From NCBI RefSeq assembly GCF_012935695.1, contig NZ_CP052859.1:6117001-6181000 (forward strand): 64,000 nt of DNA, written 5' to 3'. The position numbers were made by a program, and so were the translations under genes. This document shows, one piece after another, positions 29,246 to 38,880 of the stretch (its first letter is position 1; the number at the start of each line of letters is the position of its first letter). The stretch is from Pseudomonas sp. ADAK18 (lineage in GTDB: Bacteria; Pseudomonadota; Gammaproteobacteria; Pseudomonadales; Pseudomonadaceae). Under the pieces are notes generated by a model. It was given only the letters and a program-made list of their open reading frames with translations. It had not been told where the DNA came from and ran no database searches.

Positions 29246-30514
29246 ATGTCTGATTTGAAAACTGCCGCTCTCGAATATCACGCCAATCCTCGTCCAGGAA
29301 AGCTGAGTGTCGAGCTCACCAAACCCACTGCTACCGCTCGCGACCTGTCGCTGGCCTACAGCCCCGGTGTAGCCGAGCCCGTGCGTGAAATCGCCCGCGA
29401 CCCTGAGCTGGCCTACAAGTACACCGGCAAGGGCAATCTGGTTGCAGTGATTTCTGATGGCACCGCGATTCTCGGCCTGGGTAACCTGGGCCCATTGGCT
29501 TCCAAGCCAGTCATGGAAGGTAAGGGCGTGCTGTTCAAGCGTTTTGCCGGCATCGACGTTTTCGACATCGAAGTCGACTCCGAAAGCCCGCAGGCTTTCA
29601 TCGACACCGTAAAACGCATCTCCATCACGTTCGGTGGCATCAACCTGGAAGACATCAAGGCGCCTGAGTGCTTCGAGATCGAAAAGGCCTTGATCGAACA
29701 GTGCGACATCCCGGTATTCCACGATGACCAGCACGGCACCGCGATCGTTACCGCTGCCGGCATGATCAACGCCTTGGAAATCGCTGGCAAAACCCTCGGC
29801 GAAGCCAAGATCGTCTGCCTGGGCGCTGGCGCTGCGGCCATCTCCTGCATGAAGCTGATCGTGAGCATGGGCGCCAAGCTGGAAAACATCTTCATGGTCG
29901 ACAGTAAGGGCGTGATTCAGTCCGAGCGTACCGACCTGAACCAGTACAAGGCCATGTTTGCCCATCCGTCCGAGAAACGTACCCTGGACGACGCCCTGAA
30001 CGGTGCTGACGTATTCGTTGGCCTGTCTGGCCCGAACCTGCTGAGCGCCGAAGGCCTGAAGCTGATGGCGGCCAACCCGATCGTGTTCGCTTGCTCCAAC
30101 CCGGATCCGGAAATTGCTCCGGCGCTGGCGCACGCTACCCGTGATGACGTGATCATGGCCACCGGCCGTTCGGACTACCCGAACCAGGTCAACAACGTAC
30201 TGGGCTTCCCGTTCATCTTCCGTGGTGCCCTGGACGTTCGCGCCAAGCGCATCAACGAAGAGATGAAAGTCGCTGCCGCCAACGCCTTGCGCGAACTGGC
30301 CAAGCTGCCGGTACCTCAGGAAGTGTGCGACGCCTACGGCGGTATCAAACTGGAATTCGGTCGTGAGTACATCATTCCGAAGCCAATGGATGCCCGCCTG
30401 ATCACCGTGATCTCCGATGCCGTGGCTAAAGCCGCCATCGAGACCGGCGTTGCCACCCTGCCGTATCCGAAGAACTACCCGCTGAAAAGCGTGGATGATG
30501 TGTTCAACGGCTAA
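29246..30514 (+). CDS. NAD(P)-dependent malic enzyme (short form)
   Basis: Malic enzyme (422 aa) decarboxylating malate to pyruvate with NAD(P)+. It lacks the C-terminal phosphotransacetylase-like half of MaeB from E. coli, the usual short form in pseudomonads. Visible are AYSPGVAEPVREI, the substrate and metal region CDIPVFHDDQHGTA and the nucleotide-binding LGAGAAAISC. It is monocistronic with a strong terminator at 30534-30567. Cofactor preference cannot be settled by eye. Confidence 0.93.
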   Translation: MSDLKTAALEYHANPRPGKLSVELTKPTATARDLSLAYSPGVAEPVREIARDPELAYKYTGKGNLVAVISDGTAILGLGNLGPLASKPVMEGKGVLFKRFAGIDVFDIEVDSESPQAFIDTVKRISITFGGINLEDIKAPECFEIEKALIEQCDIPVFHDDQHGTAIVTAAGMINALEIAGKTLGEAKIVCLGAGAAAISCMKLIVSMGAKLENIFMVDSKGVIQSERTDLNQYKAMFAHPSEKRTLDDALNGADVFVGLSGPNLLSAEGLKLMAANPIVFACSNPDPEIAPALAHATRDDVIMATGRSDYPNQVNNVLGFPFIFRGALDVRAKRINEEMKVAAANALRELAKLPVPQEVCDAYGGIKLEFGREYIIPKPMDARLITVISDAVAKAAIETGVATLPYPKNYPLKSVDDVFNG

Positions 30515-30533
30515 GCCGTTGTAGCGCACCAAC

Positions 30534-30567
30534 AAAAAGCCCCGGCTCGAATGAGTCGGGGCTTTTT
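30534..30567 (+). terminator. Rho-independent terminator of the malic enzyme gene
   Basis: AAAAAGCCCC and GGGGCTTTTT form a perfect stem with a short loop, 20 nt after the malic enzyme stop. Confidence 0.92.
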
Positions 30568-30603
30568 GCTGTGTGGCGATTAGCTCAAGACTTGTGGAGA
30601 TCC

Positions 30604-30637
30604 AAATGTGGGAGGGGGCTTGCTCCCTCCCACATTT
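30604..30637. repeat. REP-like hairpin
   Basis: A compact hairpin, AAATGTGGGAGGGGGC with complementary arm, between the malic enzyme terminator and the convergent ponA 3' end. Confidence 0.75.
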
Positions 30638-30663
30638 TGGGCTTCGTTGGCTTAAGGTCGGGG

Positions 30664-33132
30664 TCAGAACAAATCGATCGGCGCGGCCTCATCTGCCGGC
30701 AGCGGACTTCCCGGCACAGCCCCATTACCCAGCTCATTGACCGACGGCGGCGTATCTTCGCTCTTGAACAGTTCGAAGTACGCATTCGGCGTGCCCGGTA
30801 CGGCGGCACGGCCGCTGACGGGGTCGACCCGCAGGCTGAGGAGTCCTTCCGGCTCAGCCTGGCTGTGGGGTGGCATATCCTTGAGGGCCGCGCCCATGTA
30901 GCTCATCCAGATCGGCAACGCGACAGTGCCGCCAAATTCGCGACGGCCGAGGCTTTCCGGTTGGTCGTAGCCAGTCCAGACGGTGGTCACGTAGTCGGCG
31001 TTGTAGCCGGAGAACCAGGCGTCCTTGGATTCGTTGGTGGTACCGGTCTTGCCTGCCAGGTCCGTACGGCCCAGGGCCAGGGCGCGACGGCCGGTGCCTT
31101 TCTTGATGACGTCTTCCAGGATGCTGTTGAGGATATACGTGGTGCGGCCGTCCACCACACGCTCGGCCACTGCTGGCACTTGCGGGGCCGGTGGGGTAGC
31201 GGGTGCGCCAGTGGTCGGCGTCGCACCCGGCGTTGGTTCGATGGTGATGCCGCCATTGGTCGGTGCTGCCACGCCATCGGTAGCTGCGATGCCATTGACC
31301 ACGTCACCCGGTACGCGCGGCGGGTTGGCGGTGAACAGCGTTTCCCCGTTGCGGCTTTCGATCTTGTCGATCAGGTACGGCGTGATCTTGTAGCCGCCGT
31401 TGGCAAACGTACTCCAGCCCGTGGCGATTTCCATCGGCGTGAGGGTTGCGGTACCCAGGGCCAGGGACAGGTTGGGTGGCAGGTCCTGCTTGTTGAAGCC
31501 AAAGCGGGTGATGTAATCGATGGTCTTGCCGACGCCCATCGCTTGCAGCAGGCGGATCGATACCAGGTTGCGGGACTTGTACAGCGCCTCACGGACCCGG
31601 ATCGGGCCGAGGAAGGTGTTGGTGTCGTTCTTTGGTCGCCAGACCTTGTCCAGGTACTCGTCGACAAACACGATCGGTGCATCGTTGACCAGGCTGGCGG
31701 CGGTGTAGCCGTTATCCAGGGCTGCGCTATAGATGAATGGCTTGAAGCTGGAGCCTGGCTGGCGCTTGGCCTGGGTTGCGCGGTTGTAGTTGCTCTGCTC
31801 GAAGGCAAAACCACCTACCAGGGCGCGAATCGCACCGTTTTGCGGATCCAGCGACACCAGGGCGCCTTGTGCCACTGGCACCTGGCTGAATTTCAGGCTG
31901 TCGTCCTTCTGACGCTGCACGCGGATCAGGTCACCGACCTGCGCCACGTCCGACGGCTGCTTGGGCATCGGGCCCATGCTATTGGTGTTGAGGAATGGAC
32001 GGGCCCATTTCATGCTGTCCCACGACACATGCTCTTCACCGGTGCGGGTCAGTACCTGCACGCCATCTTTCTTCACTTGGGTGACGATAGCCGGCTCGAG
32101 GCCGCTGATTGCACGCTGTTTACCCAGCTCAACGGTCCAGGCGCTCAGGGTTTTGCCCGGCAGGCGTGATTCGGGGCCACGGTAGCCGTGGCGCTGGTCA
32201 TAGCTGATCAGGCCTTCGTGCACCGAGTGGTTGGCGATTTCCTGCAAGTTGCTCGGAATGGTCGTGGTAACACGGAAACCTTCGGTGTAGGCCTCGCTGC
32301 CATAGCGGCCAACCATCTCGGCCCGGGCCATTTCGGCGATGTACGGTGCGTTCACTTCAGGTGTCGGCACGTGATAGCTGGCGTTCAGCGGTTCGGCCAC
32401 GGCGCTTTCATAGGCGGCTTGGTCGATCTTGCCCAACTTATACATGCGCCCCAGGATCCAGTCGCGACGCTCTTTGCTGCGCGCAGGGTTGGCCAAGGGG
32501 TTGAAGCGTGAAGGGGCTTTAGGCAGGCCGGCAATCATGGCCATCTGCGCCAGGCTGGCGTCGCGAATCGACTTGCCGTAGTACACCTGCGAAGCCGCCT
32601 CGATCCCATAGGCACGGTTGCCCAGGTAGATCTTGTTGACGTACAGCTCCAGGATCTCGTCCTTGGTCAGTTGCCGCTCGATCTGCAGCGCCAGGAGAAT
32701 TTCCGTGGCCTTGCGGGAGAAACTGCGCTCGCTGGTGAGGAAGAAGTTCTTCGCCACCTGCATGGTGATGGTGCTGCCGCCGGACTGAATGTGTCCGCTT
32801 TTTACCAATTGAGTGGCTGCACGCACCAGGCTGCTGGGGTCGACGCCATAGTGATTGGCGAAGTTGTCGTCTTCGGCCGACAACAGGGCGTTGATGAAAT
32901 TGGGTGGAATGTCGGCGAAACGGATCGGGGTGCGGCGCATTTCGCCGAACTCCGCGATCAGTTTTTCATCGCTGCTGTAGACCCGCAAAGGAATCTGCAA
33001 CTGGATACTTCTCAGGGCCTCTACCGAGGGCAATCCCGGACTAAGGTAGAGATAGGCCCCGCTGAGAACGAGCATTAGCCCGCAGACGATAGCGACAATG
33101 GAGTACCCGAAAAACTTCAGCAGACGAATCAA
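30664..33132 (-). CDS. ponA: Bifunctional penicillin-binding protein 1A
   Basis: Class A PBP (822 aa) with glycosyltransferase and transpeptidase activities in cell-wall synthesis. A membrane helix at about 9-29 is followed by the GT51 domain, with the catalytic Glu87 in EDDNF and the GGSTITMQ motif. A PCB-OB insertion follows. The transpeptidase core shows SSFK (Ser461), SRN (520-522) and KTGTTN (about 695-700). A Pro/Thr/Gly-rich loop sits at about 617-655. The C-terminal tail is acidic. Located divergently from pilM, as in P. aeruginosa. Confidence 0.96.
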   Translation of the reverse strand: MIRLLKFFGYSIVAIVCGLMLVLSGAYLYLSPGLPSVEALRSIQLQIPLRVYSSDEKLIAEFGEMRRTPIRFADIPPNFINALLSAEDDNFANHYGVDPSSLVRAATQLVKSGHIQSGGSTITMQVAKNFFLTSERSFSRKATEILLALQIERQLTKDEILELYVNKIYLGNRAYGIEAASQVYYGKSIRDASLAQMAMIAGLPKAPSRFNPLANPARSKERRDWILGRMYKLGKIDQAAYESAVAEPLNASYHVPTPEVNAPYIAEMARAEMVGRYGSEAYTEGFRVTTTIPSNLQEIANHSVHEGLISYDQRHGYRGPESRLPGKTLSAWTVELGKQRAISGLEPAIVTQVKKDGVQVLTRTGEEHVSWDSMKWARPFLNTNSMGPMPKQPSDVAQVGDLIRVQRQKDDSLKFSQVPVAQGALVSLDPQNGAIRALVGGFAFEQSNYNRATQAKRQPGSSFKPFIYSAALDNGYTAASLVNDAPIVFVDEYLDKVWRPKNDTNTFLGPIRVREALYKSRNLVSIRLLQAMGVGKTIDYITRFGFNKQDLPPNLSLALGTATLTPMEIATGWSTFANGGYKITPYLIDKIESRNGETLFTANPPRVPGDVVNGIAATDGVAAPTNGGITIEPTPGATPTTGAPATPPAPQVPAVAERVVDGRTTYILNSILEDVIKKGTGRRALALGRTDLAGKTGTTNESKDAWFSGYNADYVTTVWTGYDQPESLGRREFGGTVALPIWMSYMGAALKDMPPHSQAEPEGLLSLRVDPVSGRAAVPGTPNAYFELFKSEDTPPSVNELGNGAVPGSPLPADEAAPIDLF

Positions 33133-33351
33133 GGCTTTTGGATTTCCAGAGAAAAGAATGAGTTAGGCGTCGGGGCATGCACGACAAACGATGGAGCAAC
33201 CCGGCCTGCGGATAAAAAGCGGGAAAAAACGCTGGGCATTAAAGCATTTTTCGACTTGGGGCGTCATTCGCGCCTCTCAAACAAGCCGACCGAATGCATC
33301 AATCCAGACTGACAGTCAGGCCGTAAGACAGGGAAAGTTTTGGGGAGTTTT

Positions 33352-34005
33352 ATGAGAAAGGGATTTTTCACGCAAAAAACCGATGCCGTCCTGGGTATCG
33401 ACATCAATGATGCCGCAGTGAGGCTGGTGGAGCTGGAGCGCTCAGGTGCTGGTTACACGGTCCGGGCCTATGGCATCCAATACCTGCCGGCCCATGCCGT
33501 GATCGACAGCACACTGGTGGATCTTGACGCTGTGGGGCTGGCGCTTTCCAAGGTTTTATCACGTGCCCGCACATCCCTTAAAAGCGCAGCGGTTGCGGTG
33601 GCAGGGCCGTCAGTTATCACTCGGGTGATCGAGATGGACGCGGGGCTCGATGATGATGAGATGGTGCGCCGAATCAATCTGGAGGCAGACCAGTACATTC
33701 CCTATCCACTGGATGAGGTGGCAATCGACTTTCAGGTTCAGGGCGTCTCGGCCCTTGATCCCCAGCGCGTCGAGGTGCTGCTCGTCGCCTGTCTCAAGGA
33801 GCAGGTCGAGGCCCGTGAGGCCGTGCTGGCCTTGGCGGGGTTGGCGACACGGATAGTGGATGTCGAAGCGTTTGCATTGGCCCGCGCCAGCGGTCAGGCT
33901 TTCGACAGCATCGCGCCAGGCCATCGAGTCGATGGTGTGCAGTGGGCCAACGATGTGCAAGGGATGGGAGTTGCTTGCGGCTTGGCCCTGAGGAGTTTCG
34001 ATTGA
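33352..34005 (+). CDS. pilM: Type IV pilus assembly protein PilM, internally deleted
   Basis: Actin-like cytoplasmic protein of the alignment subcomplex that binds the PilN N-terminus. ATG 33352 follows a GGGGAG site. It is 217 aa, whereas PilM is normally about 354. The N-terminal part matches the family (LGIDINDAAVRLVELERS, IEMDAGLDDDEM, EADQYIPYPL) to about residue 180. After that a short unrelated-looking stretch leads straight to the normal C-terminus CGLALRSFD. The second half of the fold, with the DIGA-type and LAGG-type nucleotide motifs, is missing. No frameshift is seen. Function is doubtful. Confidence 0.88.
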   Translation: MRKGFFTQKTDAVLGIDINDAAVRLVELERSGAGYTVRAYGIQYLPAHAVIDSTLVDLDAVGLALSKVLSRARTSLKSAAVAVAGPSVITRVIEMDAGLDDDEMVRRINLEADQYIPYPLDEVAIDFQVQGVSALDPQRVEVLLVACLKEQVEAREAVLALAGLATRIVDVEAFALARASGQAFDSIAPGHRVDGVQWANDVQGMGVACGLALRSFD

Positions 34006-34556
34006 TGACACGCATTAACCTTTTGCCTTGGCGCGAAGAGCGGGCCAAGCGTCGACGCCAATATTTCCTGACGTTTTTGTTCGGGATGGCGGGTGTGGCG
34101 CTGGCGGCGGTGTGGCTGGCGGATCGGGTGATCGACCAGGCGATTGATCGGCAAATGGCCCGCAGCAGTCACTTGGGCAAAGCAGTGACGGCACTTGATT
34201 CGCAGATCAAGAGCATCGATGAACTGCGCGAGCAGCGCTTGCAGCTTGTGGAACGAATGAAGGTCGTCCAGGGGCTGCAAGCCGATCGCTCGGCTGGCGC
34301 CTTGCTGTTCGACCAACTGGCCCGTGCTGTGCCGGATGGGGTGCAACTGCGCGAAGTCATTGTTGAGGGCGGCAATGTCGGGGTCCGAGGTAGCGCCGAG
34401 TCGAATCAGGACATTGCCCGGCTGCTGCGCGGCCTTGAGGCGAGTAATGACTTGCAGGCACCTCGGCTGCAGCATGTGCAGGCCGACGACGAGGGCGGCG
34501 GCAATGGTTTCCAGTTGATGGTTCGCCAAAGAGCGTCTGCCGAGGCGCTGCAATGA
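34005..34556 (+). CDS. pilN: Type IV pilus assembly protein PilN
   Basis: Inner-membrane protein (183 aa) of the alignment subcomplex. It begins MTRINLLPWREER, the highly conserved cytoplasmic tail that docks into PilM. A membrane helix follows at about 20-42, and a periplasmic coiled-coil and ferredoxin-like domain comes after. It starts with a TGATG overlap to pilM and overlaps pilO by 4 nt, showing translational coupling. Slightly shorter than the P. aeruginosa protein but without an obvious break. Confidence 0.92.
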   Translation: MTRINLLPWREERAKRRRQYFLTFLFGMAGVALAAVWLADRVIDQAIDRQMARSSHLGKAVTALDSQIKSIDELREQRLQLVERMKVVQGLQADRSAGALLFDQLARAVPDGVQLREVIVEGGNVGVRGSAESNQDIARLLRGLEASNDLQAPRLQHVQADDEGGGNGFQLMVRQRASAEALQ

Positions 34557-35173
34557 ACCTGTCAACAAGCCTGCCAAGGCTGGCAGAACTCGAATTCGCT
34601 ACGCTTTACCGCAACGCCGCGAACTGGTCCTTGCCTAGGAAAGCGCTGTTGGGGGGCGGGCTGATCTGCGTGTTGCTGGTGTTGGCTGACGTCTTCTACC
34701 TGAGCACTTCGCGGGAGAAGTTACACCAGCAAGAGGCACAGGAAGCGGTCTTGCTACAGCAATTTGCCCTGAAGTCGACCCTCGCCGGCAATCTTGAAGC
34801 CTATACCCTCCAGATCCAGGGCATGCAGGAGGCGTTCGCCAAGCTGTTGCAGCAGTTACCAACCGATACTGAAGTGCCGGGCCTGCTTGAAGACATTACT
34901 CGGCTGGGCATGGCCAACGGCTTGGCATTCGAGGGCATCAAGCTGCTGGACGAGCGGGTTCAGCCGCTTTACGTCGAGTTGCCTTTGCAGATTGGCGTTA
35001 CCGGCGCCTATCACGACCTGGCGACGTTCATCAGCGCCTTGGCCGGATTGCCGAGGGTTATTACCTTGCATGACTTGGCCATCAGGCCGGCCAATCCTCA
35101 GGCGGGGCGGTTATTACGGCTTGAGCTGCTGGCCAAGACCTATCGCTACAACGAACAGGGGTTATTGCCATGA
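34553..35173 (+). CDS. pilO: Type IV pilus assembly protein PilO
   Basis: Partner of PilN (206 aa) with one membrane helix at about 30-50, a coiled coil (about 55-100) and a C-terminal ferredoxin-like fold around GITRLG..VELPLQIGVTGAYHDLATFISALAGLPRVITLHD. The length fits the family. Start overlaps pilN by 4 nt and its stop overlaps pilP by 4 nt. Confidence 0.92.
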   Translation: MNLSTSLPRLAELEFATLYRNAANWSLPRKALLGGGLICVLLVLADVFYLSTSREKLHQQEAQEAVLLQQFALKSTLAGNLEAYTLQIQGMQEAFAKLLQQLPTDTEVPGLLEDITRLGMANGLAFEGIKLLDERVQPLYVELPLQIGVTGAYHDLATFISALAGLPRVITLHDLAIRPANPQAGRLLRLELLAKTYRYNEQGLLP

Positions 35174-35691
35174 GCCGCGTCAAGGGTGTGTTCCTGGCCT
35201 TTGGCGTGGTATCGCTGGTCGGTTGCGGCGGTGGTGGTGATGTGCAGGCGTTGGAGGCTCAGTTGCGCGAGATTCGCCAACGGCCGCCGGTGCCCATGGA
35301 GGCGGTGCCGCAGCCTATTAGCCGCCAACGTTTTGTCTACGATCCGGCGTCCTTGCGTGATCCTTTCCAGCCGCCGTCTCGACAGGTCGAGCGTGCTACA
35401 GGGCGCTCGGCTCTCAGGCCTGATCCCGAGCGTCTGCGAGGGTTTCTGGAAGGTTTTGCCATCGAGCAATTCGAAATGGTCGGTACCTTGTCCCGTGGGG
35501 GGCAAACCTTTGCCCTGTTGCGTGGTGCTACGGCGGTACATCGCCTTGCGGTGGGCGATTACCTGGGGGCGGATCACGGACAGGTGACGGCCATTCATGA
35601 CTCACACATTGAGCTTGTCGAGCTCTTCCCGGATGGCGAGGGCGCGTGGCTGGAACGCTCGCGAACCCTTGCCCTGAACGTGCACTCATAA
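35170..35691 (+). CDS. pilP: Type IV pilus assembly lipoprotein PilP
   Basis: Inner-membrane lipoprotein (173 aa) linking PilN/PilO to the secretin. A signal peptide ends in the lipobox LVGC (Cys19). The homology region FEMVGTLSRGGQTFALLRG and YLGADHGQVTAIHDSHIELVEL matches the PilP beta-sandwich domain. Length is close to the family norm. It lies 12 nt upstream of pilQ. Confidence 0.93.
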   Translation: MSRVKGVFLAFGVVSLVGCGGGGDVQALEAQLREIRQRPPVPMEAVPQPISRQRFVYDPASLRDPFQPPSRQVERATGRSALRPDPERLRGFLEGFAIEQFEMVGTLSRGGQTFALLRGATAVHRLAVGDYLGADHGQVTAIHDSHIELVELFPDGEGAWLERSRTLALNVHS

Positions 35692-35703
35692 CGGAATCAA
35701 ACA

Positions 35704-37098
35704 ATGAAACGGACTTTTTCGTCCTTCGGTGTGGCGCTATGGATAGCGTTCATAGCACCGATGGCCAAGGCTGTGCCCAATCGGGTCGATCTGATTCACC
35801 TGCCGCCGCCTGGCGGTGCGCCACTCAATACCGAGCGTGCTGCGTTCAGTGGCGATAAGTTGAGCCTTAATTTCCAGAACATCGAAGTGCGTGTCGTCTT
35901 GCAGCAGATTGCCGACGTTGCCGGCCTGAACCTGGTGGCCAGTGATGAGGTGCAAGGTTCGATTACGTTGCGTCTCAAGGACGTGCCTTGGGATCAGGCT
36001 CTGGATCTGGTGTTGCAGACAAAGGGGTTGGGCAAGCGCGTGACCGCCAACGTGCTACTGGTCGCACCCGCCGAAGAGCTGGCGGCACGTGAGCTGCTGG
36101 TTCTGGAGTCGCGCAAACAGGTGGCCGAGCTGACACCGTTGCGCCGCGAGTTGCTCCAGGTGAACTACGCCAAGGCTTCTGACCTTGCCAAACTGTTCCA
36201 GTCGGTGACGGACGTTGAGGGCGCTACCGAAGAGCGAGGTTCGGTAGCGGTGGATGACCGGACCAACAATATCATCGCCTACCAGACCCAGGAACGCTTG
36301 GACGAATTGCGGCGGATCGTAGCGCAACTGGATATTCCGGTGCGCCAGGTGATGATCGAGGCGCGGATTGTCGAGGCCAATGTCGATTACGACAAAAGCC
36401 TGGGGGTGCGTTGGGGCGGGCGGCTCAACCGGGGTAATTGGAGCGCTGGCGGGATCAATAAGCCCGCGGCCGAAGGGGCAGAACTACCGGAGAATCTCCC
36501 GAGCTCACCCTTTGTTGACTTGGGTGCTATCAACGGCACGTCAGGCTTGGGCATCGCCTTTATCACCGACAACATCCTGCTGGACCTGGAGCTGACCGCC
36601 ATGGAGAAAACCGGCAACGGCGAAATTGTCTCGCAGCCCAAGGTGGTCACTTCTGACAAGGAAACCGCTCGAATTCTTAAGGGCACCGAGATTCCCTACC
36701 AGGAATCCAGTTCCAGCGGCGCCACGTCAGTGTCGTTCAAGGAGGCCTCGTTGTCCCTGGAGGTCACGCCGCAAATTACCCCGGATGACCGGGTGATCAT
36801 GGAGGTCAAGGTCACCAAGGATGAGCCCGACTACCTGAACAAGCTCAATGACGTGCCGCCGATCAAGAAAAATGAAGTCAACGCCAAGGTGCTGGTTAAG
36901 GATGGTGAGACCATCGTCATCGGCGGGGTTTTTTCCAATACTCAGAGCAAGGTGGTAGATAAAGTGCCATTTTTTGGCGATCTGCCGTATCTTGGCCGCC
37001 TTTTCCGGCGGGATGTGGTTTCGGAGAAAAAATCCGAGCTGCTGGTGTTCCTGACTCCGCGTATTATGAATAACCAGGCGATTGCTGTGAGTCGTTGA
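35704..37098 (+). CDS. pilQ: Type IV pilus secretin PilQ, lacking the AMIN domains
   Basis: Outer-membrane secretin (464 aa; usual PilQ is about 700 aa). A signal peptide to about residue 23 is followed after about 28 residues by the STN/N0 segment ([24 protein letters not shown]), then N1, and a secretin core ending in [10 protein letters not shown]. The two N-terminal peptidoglycan-binding AMIN domains, which normally precede N0, are missing. The coding sequence is open and the signal peptide intact. aroK starts only 4 nt later. Confidence 0.9.
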   Translation: MKRTFSSFGVALWIAFIAPMAKAVPNRVDLIHLPPPGGAPLNTERAAFSGDKLSLNFQNIEVRVVLQQIADVAGLNLVASDEVQGSITLRLKDVPWDQALDLVLQTKGLGKRVTANVLLVAPAEELAARELLVLESRKQVAELTPLRRELLQVNYAKASDLAKLFQSVTDVEGATEERGSVAVDDRTNNIIAYQTQERLDELRRIVAQLDIPVRQVMIEARIVEANVDYDKSLGVRWGGRLNRGNWSAGGINKPAAEGAELPENLPSSPFVDLGAINGTSGLGIAFITDNILLDLELTAMEKTGNGEIVSQPKVVTSDKETARILKGTEIPYQESSSSGATSVSFKEASLSLEVTPQITPDDRVIMEVKVTKDEPDYLNKLNDVPPIKKNEVNAKVLVKDGETIVIGGVFSNTQSKVVDKVPFFGDLPYLGRLFRRDVVSEKKSELLVFLTPRIMNNQAIAVSR

Positions 37099-37102
37099 TT
37101 CT

Positions 37103-37621
37103 GTGCGAAATTTGATTCTTGTTGGACCGATGGGGGCTGGAAAAAGCACCATCGGCCGTTTGCTGGCCAAAGAGCTGCGCCTGCCATTCAAAGACTCCGA
37201 TAAGGAAATTGAATTGCGCACGGGCGCCAATATCCCGTGGATCTTCGATAAGGAAGGCGAACTGGGCTTTCGTGACCGTGAGCAGGCAATGATTGCCGAG
37301 CTGTGTGGCTGCGATGGTGTGGTATTGGCCACAGGTGGTGGCGCGGTGATGCGCGATGAAAACCGTCGTGCGCTGCATGCCGGCGGTCGGGTGGTCTATC
37401 TGCATGCGTCGGTTGAGCAACAGGTCGGTCGCACAGCCCGTGATCGCAATCGTCCATTGCTGCGTACGGCGGACCCGGCGAAAACCCTGCGGGATCTGCT
37501 GGCGCTGCGGGATCCGCTGTATCGGGAAATCGCCGATCTGGTGGTGGAAACCGATGAACGGCCACCTCGAATGGTGGTACTCGACATTCTGGAACGCTTA
37601 CAGCGGCTGCCCCCCCGTTAA
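37103..37621 (+). CDS. aroK: Shikimate kinase
   Basis: Fifth step of the shikimate pathway (172 aa), phosphorylating shikimate with ATP. The P-loop GPMGAGKST, the shikimate-binding residues in DSDKEIE and the LATGGGAV segment are present. The start is GTG 37103, 4 nt after pilQ, with no strong ribosome site, suggesting coupling to pilQ translation. It is followed by aroB, the usual Pseudomonas order. Confidence 0.96.
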   Translation: MRNLILVGPMGAGKSTIGRLLAKELRLPFKDSDKEIELRTGANIPWIFDKEGELGFRDREQAMIAELCGCDGVVLATGGGAVMRDENRRALHAGGRVVYLHASVEQQVGRTARDRNRPLLRTADPAKTLRDLLALRDPLYREIADLVVETDERPPRMVVLDILERLQRLPPR

Positions 37622-37769
37622 AGCCTGGCTCGAAATGCGCTATCCTCGGCGTCGCGCCATGGCCGTCAGAGTTGTGGCGTAGAGCCATCAGGCGGCGTCA
37701 GATCTCGACGTTGCCGACAAACGTAAATGTAGGGCAGGACACCTGCTTCCATCTTCAACGCGGGGACAC

Positions 37770-38870
37770 ATGCAGACACTTAAGGTCGATCTAGGCGAGC
37801 GCAGCTACCCGATCCATATTGGCGAAGGTTTGTTGGACCAGCCCGAGTTGCTCGCACCGCATATTGCCGGGCGACAAGTGGCGATTATCTCCAACGAGAC
37901 GGTGGCGCCGCTTTATCTTGAGCGTCTGAGCCGCAGCCTTGAGGCGTTTTCCGTTATTTCGGTGGTGTTACCCGATGGCGAGGCCTTTAAGAACTGGGAA
38001 ACCCTGCAACTGATCTTTGATGGCCTGCTGACTGCCCGTCACGACCGTCGCACCACTGTGGTTGCGCTCGGCGGCGGTGTCATTGGCGATATGGCGGGTT
38101 TCGCGGCGGCTTGTTACCAGCGCGGCGTGGACTTTATCCAGGTGCCCACCACCCTGTTGTCCCAGGTCGACTCCTCGGTAGGCGGCAAGACCGGTATCAA
38201 CCACCCGCTAGGCAAGAACATGGTCGGTGCGTTCTATCAGCCCAACGTGGTGCTGATCGACACCGCCACCCTCAATACTTTGCCGCCCCGCGAGCTGTCG
38301 GCGGGCTTGGCGGAAGTCATCAAGTACGGGCTGATCTGCGACGAACCGTTCCTTACCTGGCTGGAAGAGCACGTCGATGCCCTGCGTGCCCTGGACCAAG
38401 TGGCGTTGACTGAAGCCATTTCCCGCTCCTGCGCCGCCAAGGCGTTGGTGGTCAATGCCGACGAACGGGAGTCCGGCGTACGCGCCACCCTGAACCTGGG
38501 CCACACCTTCGGCCATGCGATCGAAACGCACATGGGCTATGGTGTGTGGTTGCATGGGGAAGCTGTAGCGGCTGGCACAGTGATGGCGTTGGAGATGTCG
38601 CAACGCCTGGGCTGGATCAGTACCCAGGAGCGGGATCGCGGTATCCGCCTGTTCCAGCGCGCCGGTTTGCCGGTCATTCCTCCTGAGGAGATGACTGAGG
38701 CTGATTTTCTCGAACACATGGCGATAGACAAGAAAGTGATCGACGGTCGACTGCGACTGGTGCTGTTGCGCCGAATGGGCGAAGCGGTAGTGACCGACGA
38801 TTATCCGAAAGAGATTTTACAGGCCACGCTGGGAGCGGACTACCGCGCCCTGGCCCAGCTCAAAGGTTAA
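37770..38870 (+). CDS. aroB: 3-dehydroquinate synthase
   Basis: Second step of the shikimate pathway (366 aa), converting DAHP to 3-dehydroquinate. NAD-binding [19 protein letters not shown], the substrate region [18 protein letters not shown] and metal-site [12 protein letters not shown] are all present. It is 148 nt after aroK and 10 nt before the damX-like gene, which could be co-transcribed. Confidence 0.97.
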   Translation: MQTLKVDLGERSYPIHIGEGLLDQPELLAPHIAGRQVAIISNETVAPLYLERLSRSLEAFSVISVVLPDGEAFKNWETLQLIFDGLLTARHDRRTTVVALGGGVIGDMAGFAAACYQRGVDFIQVPTTLLSQVDSSVGGKTGINHPLGKNMVGAFYQPNVVLIDTATLNTLPPRELSAGLAEVIKYGLICDEPFLTWLEEHVDALRALDQVALTEAISRSCAAKALVVNADERESGVRATLNLGHTFGHAIETHMGYGVWLHGEAVAAGTVMALEMSQRLGWISTQERDRGIRLFQRAGLPVIPPEEMTEADFLEHMAIDKKVIDGRLRLVLLRRMGEAVVTDDYPKEILQATLGADYRALAQLKG

Positions 38871-38880
38871 TAAGATCCCG

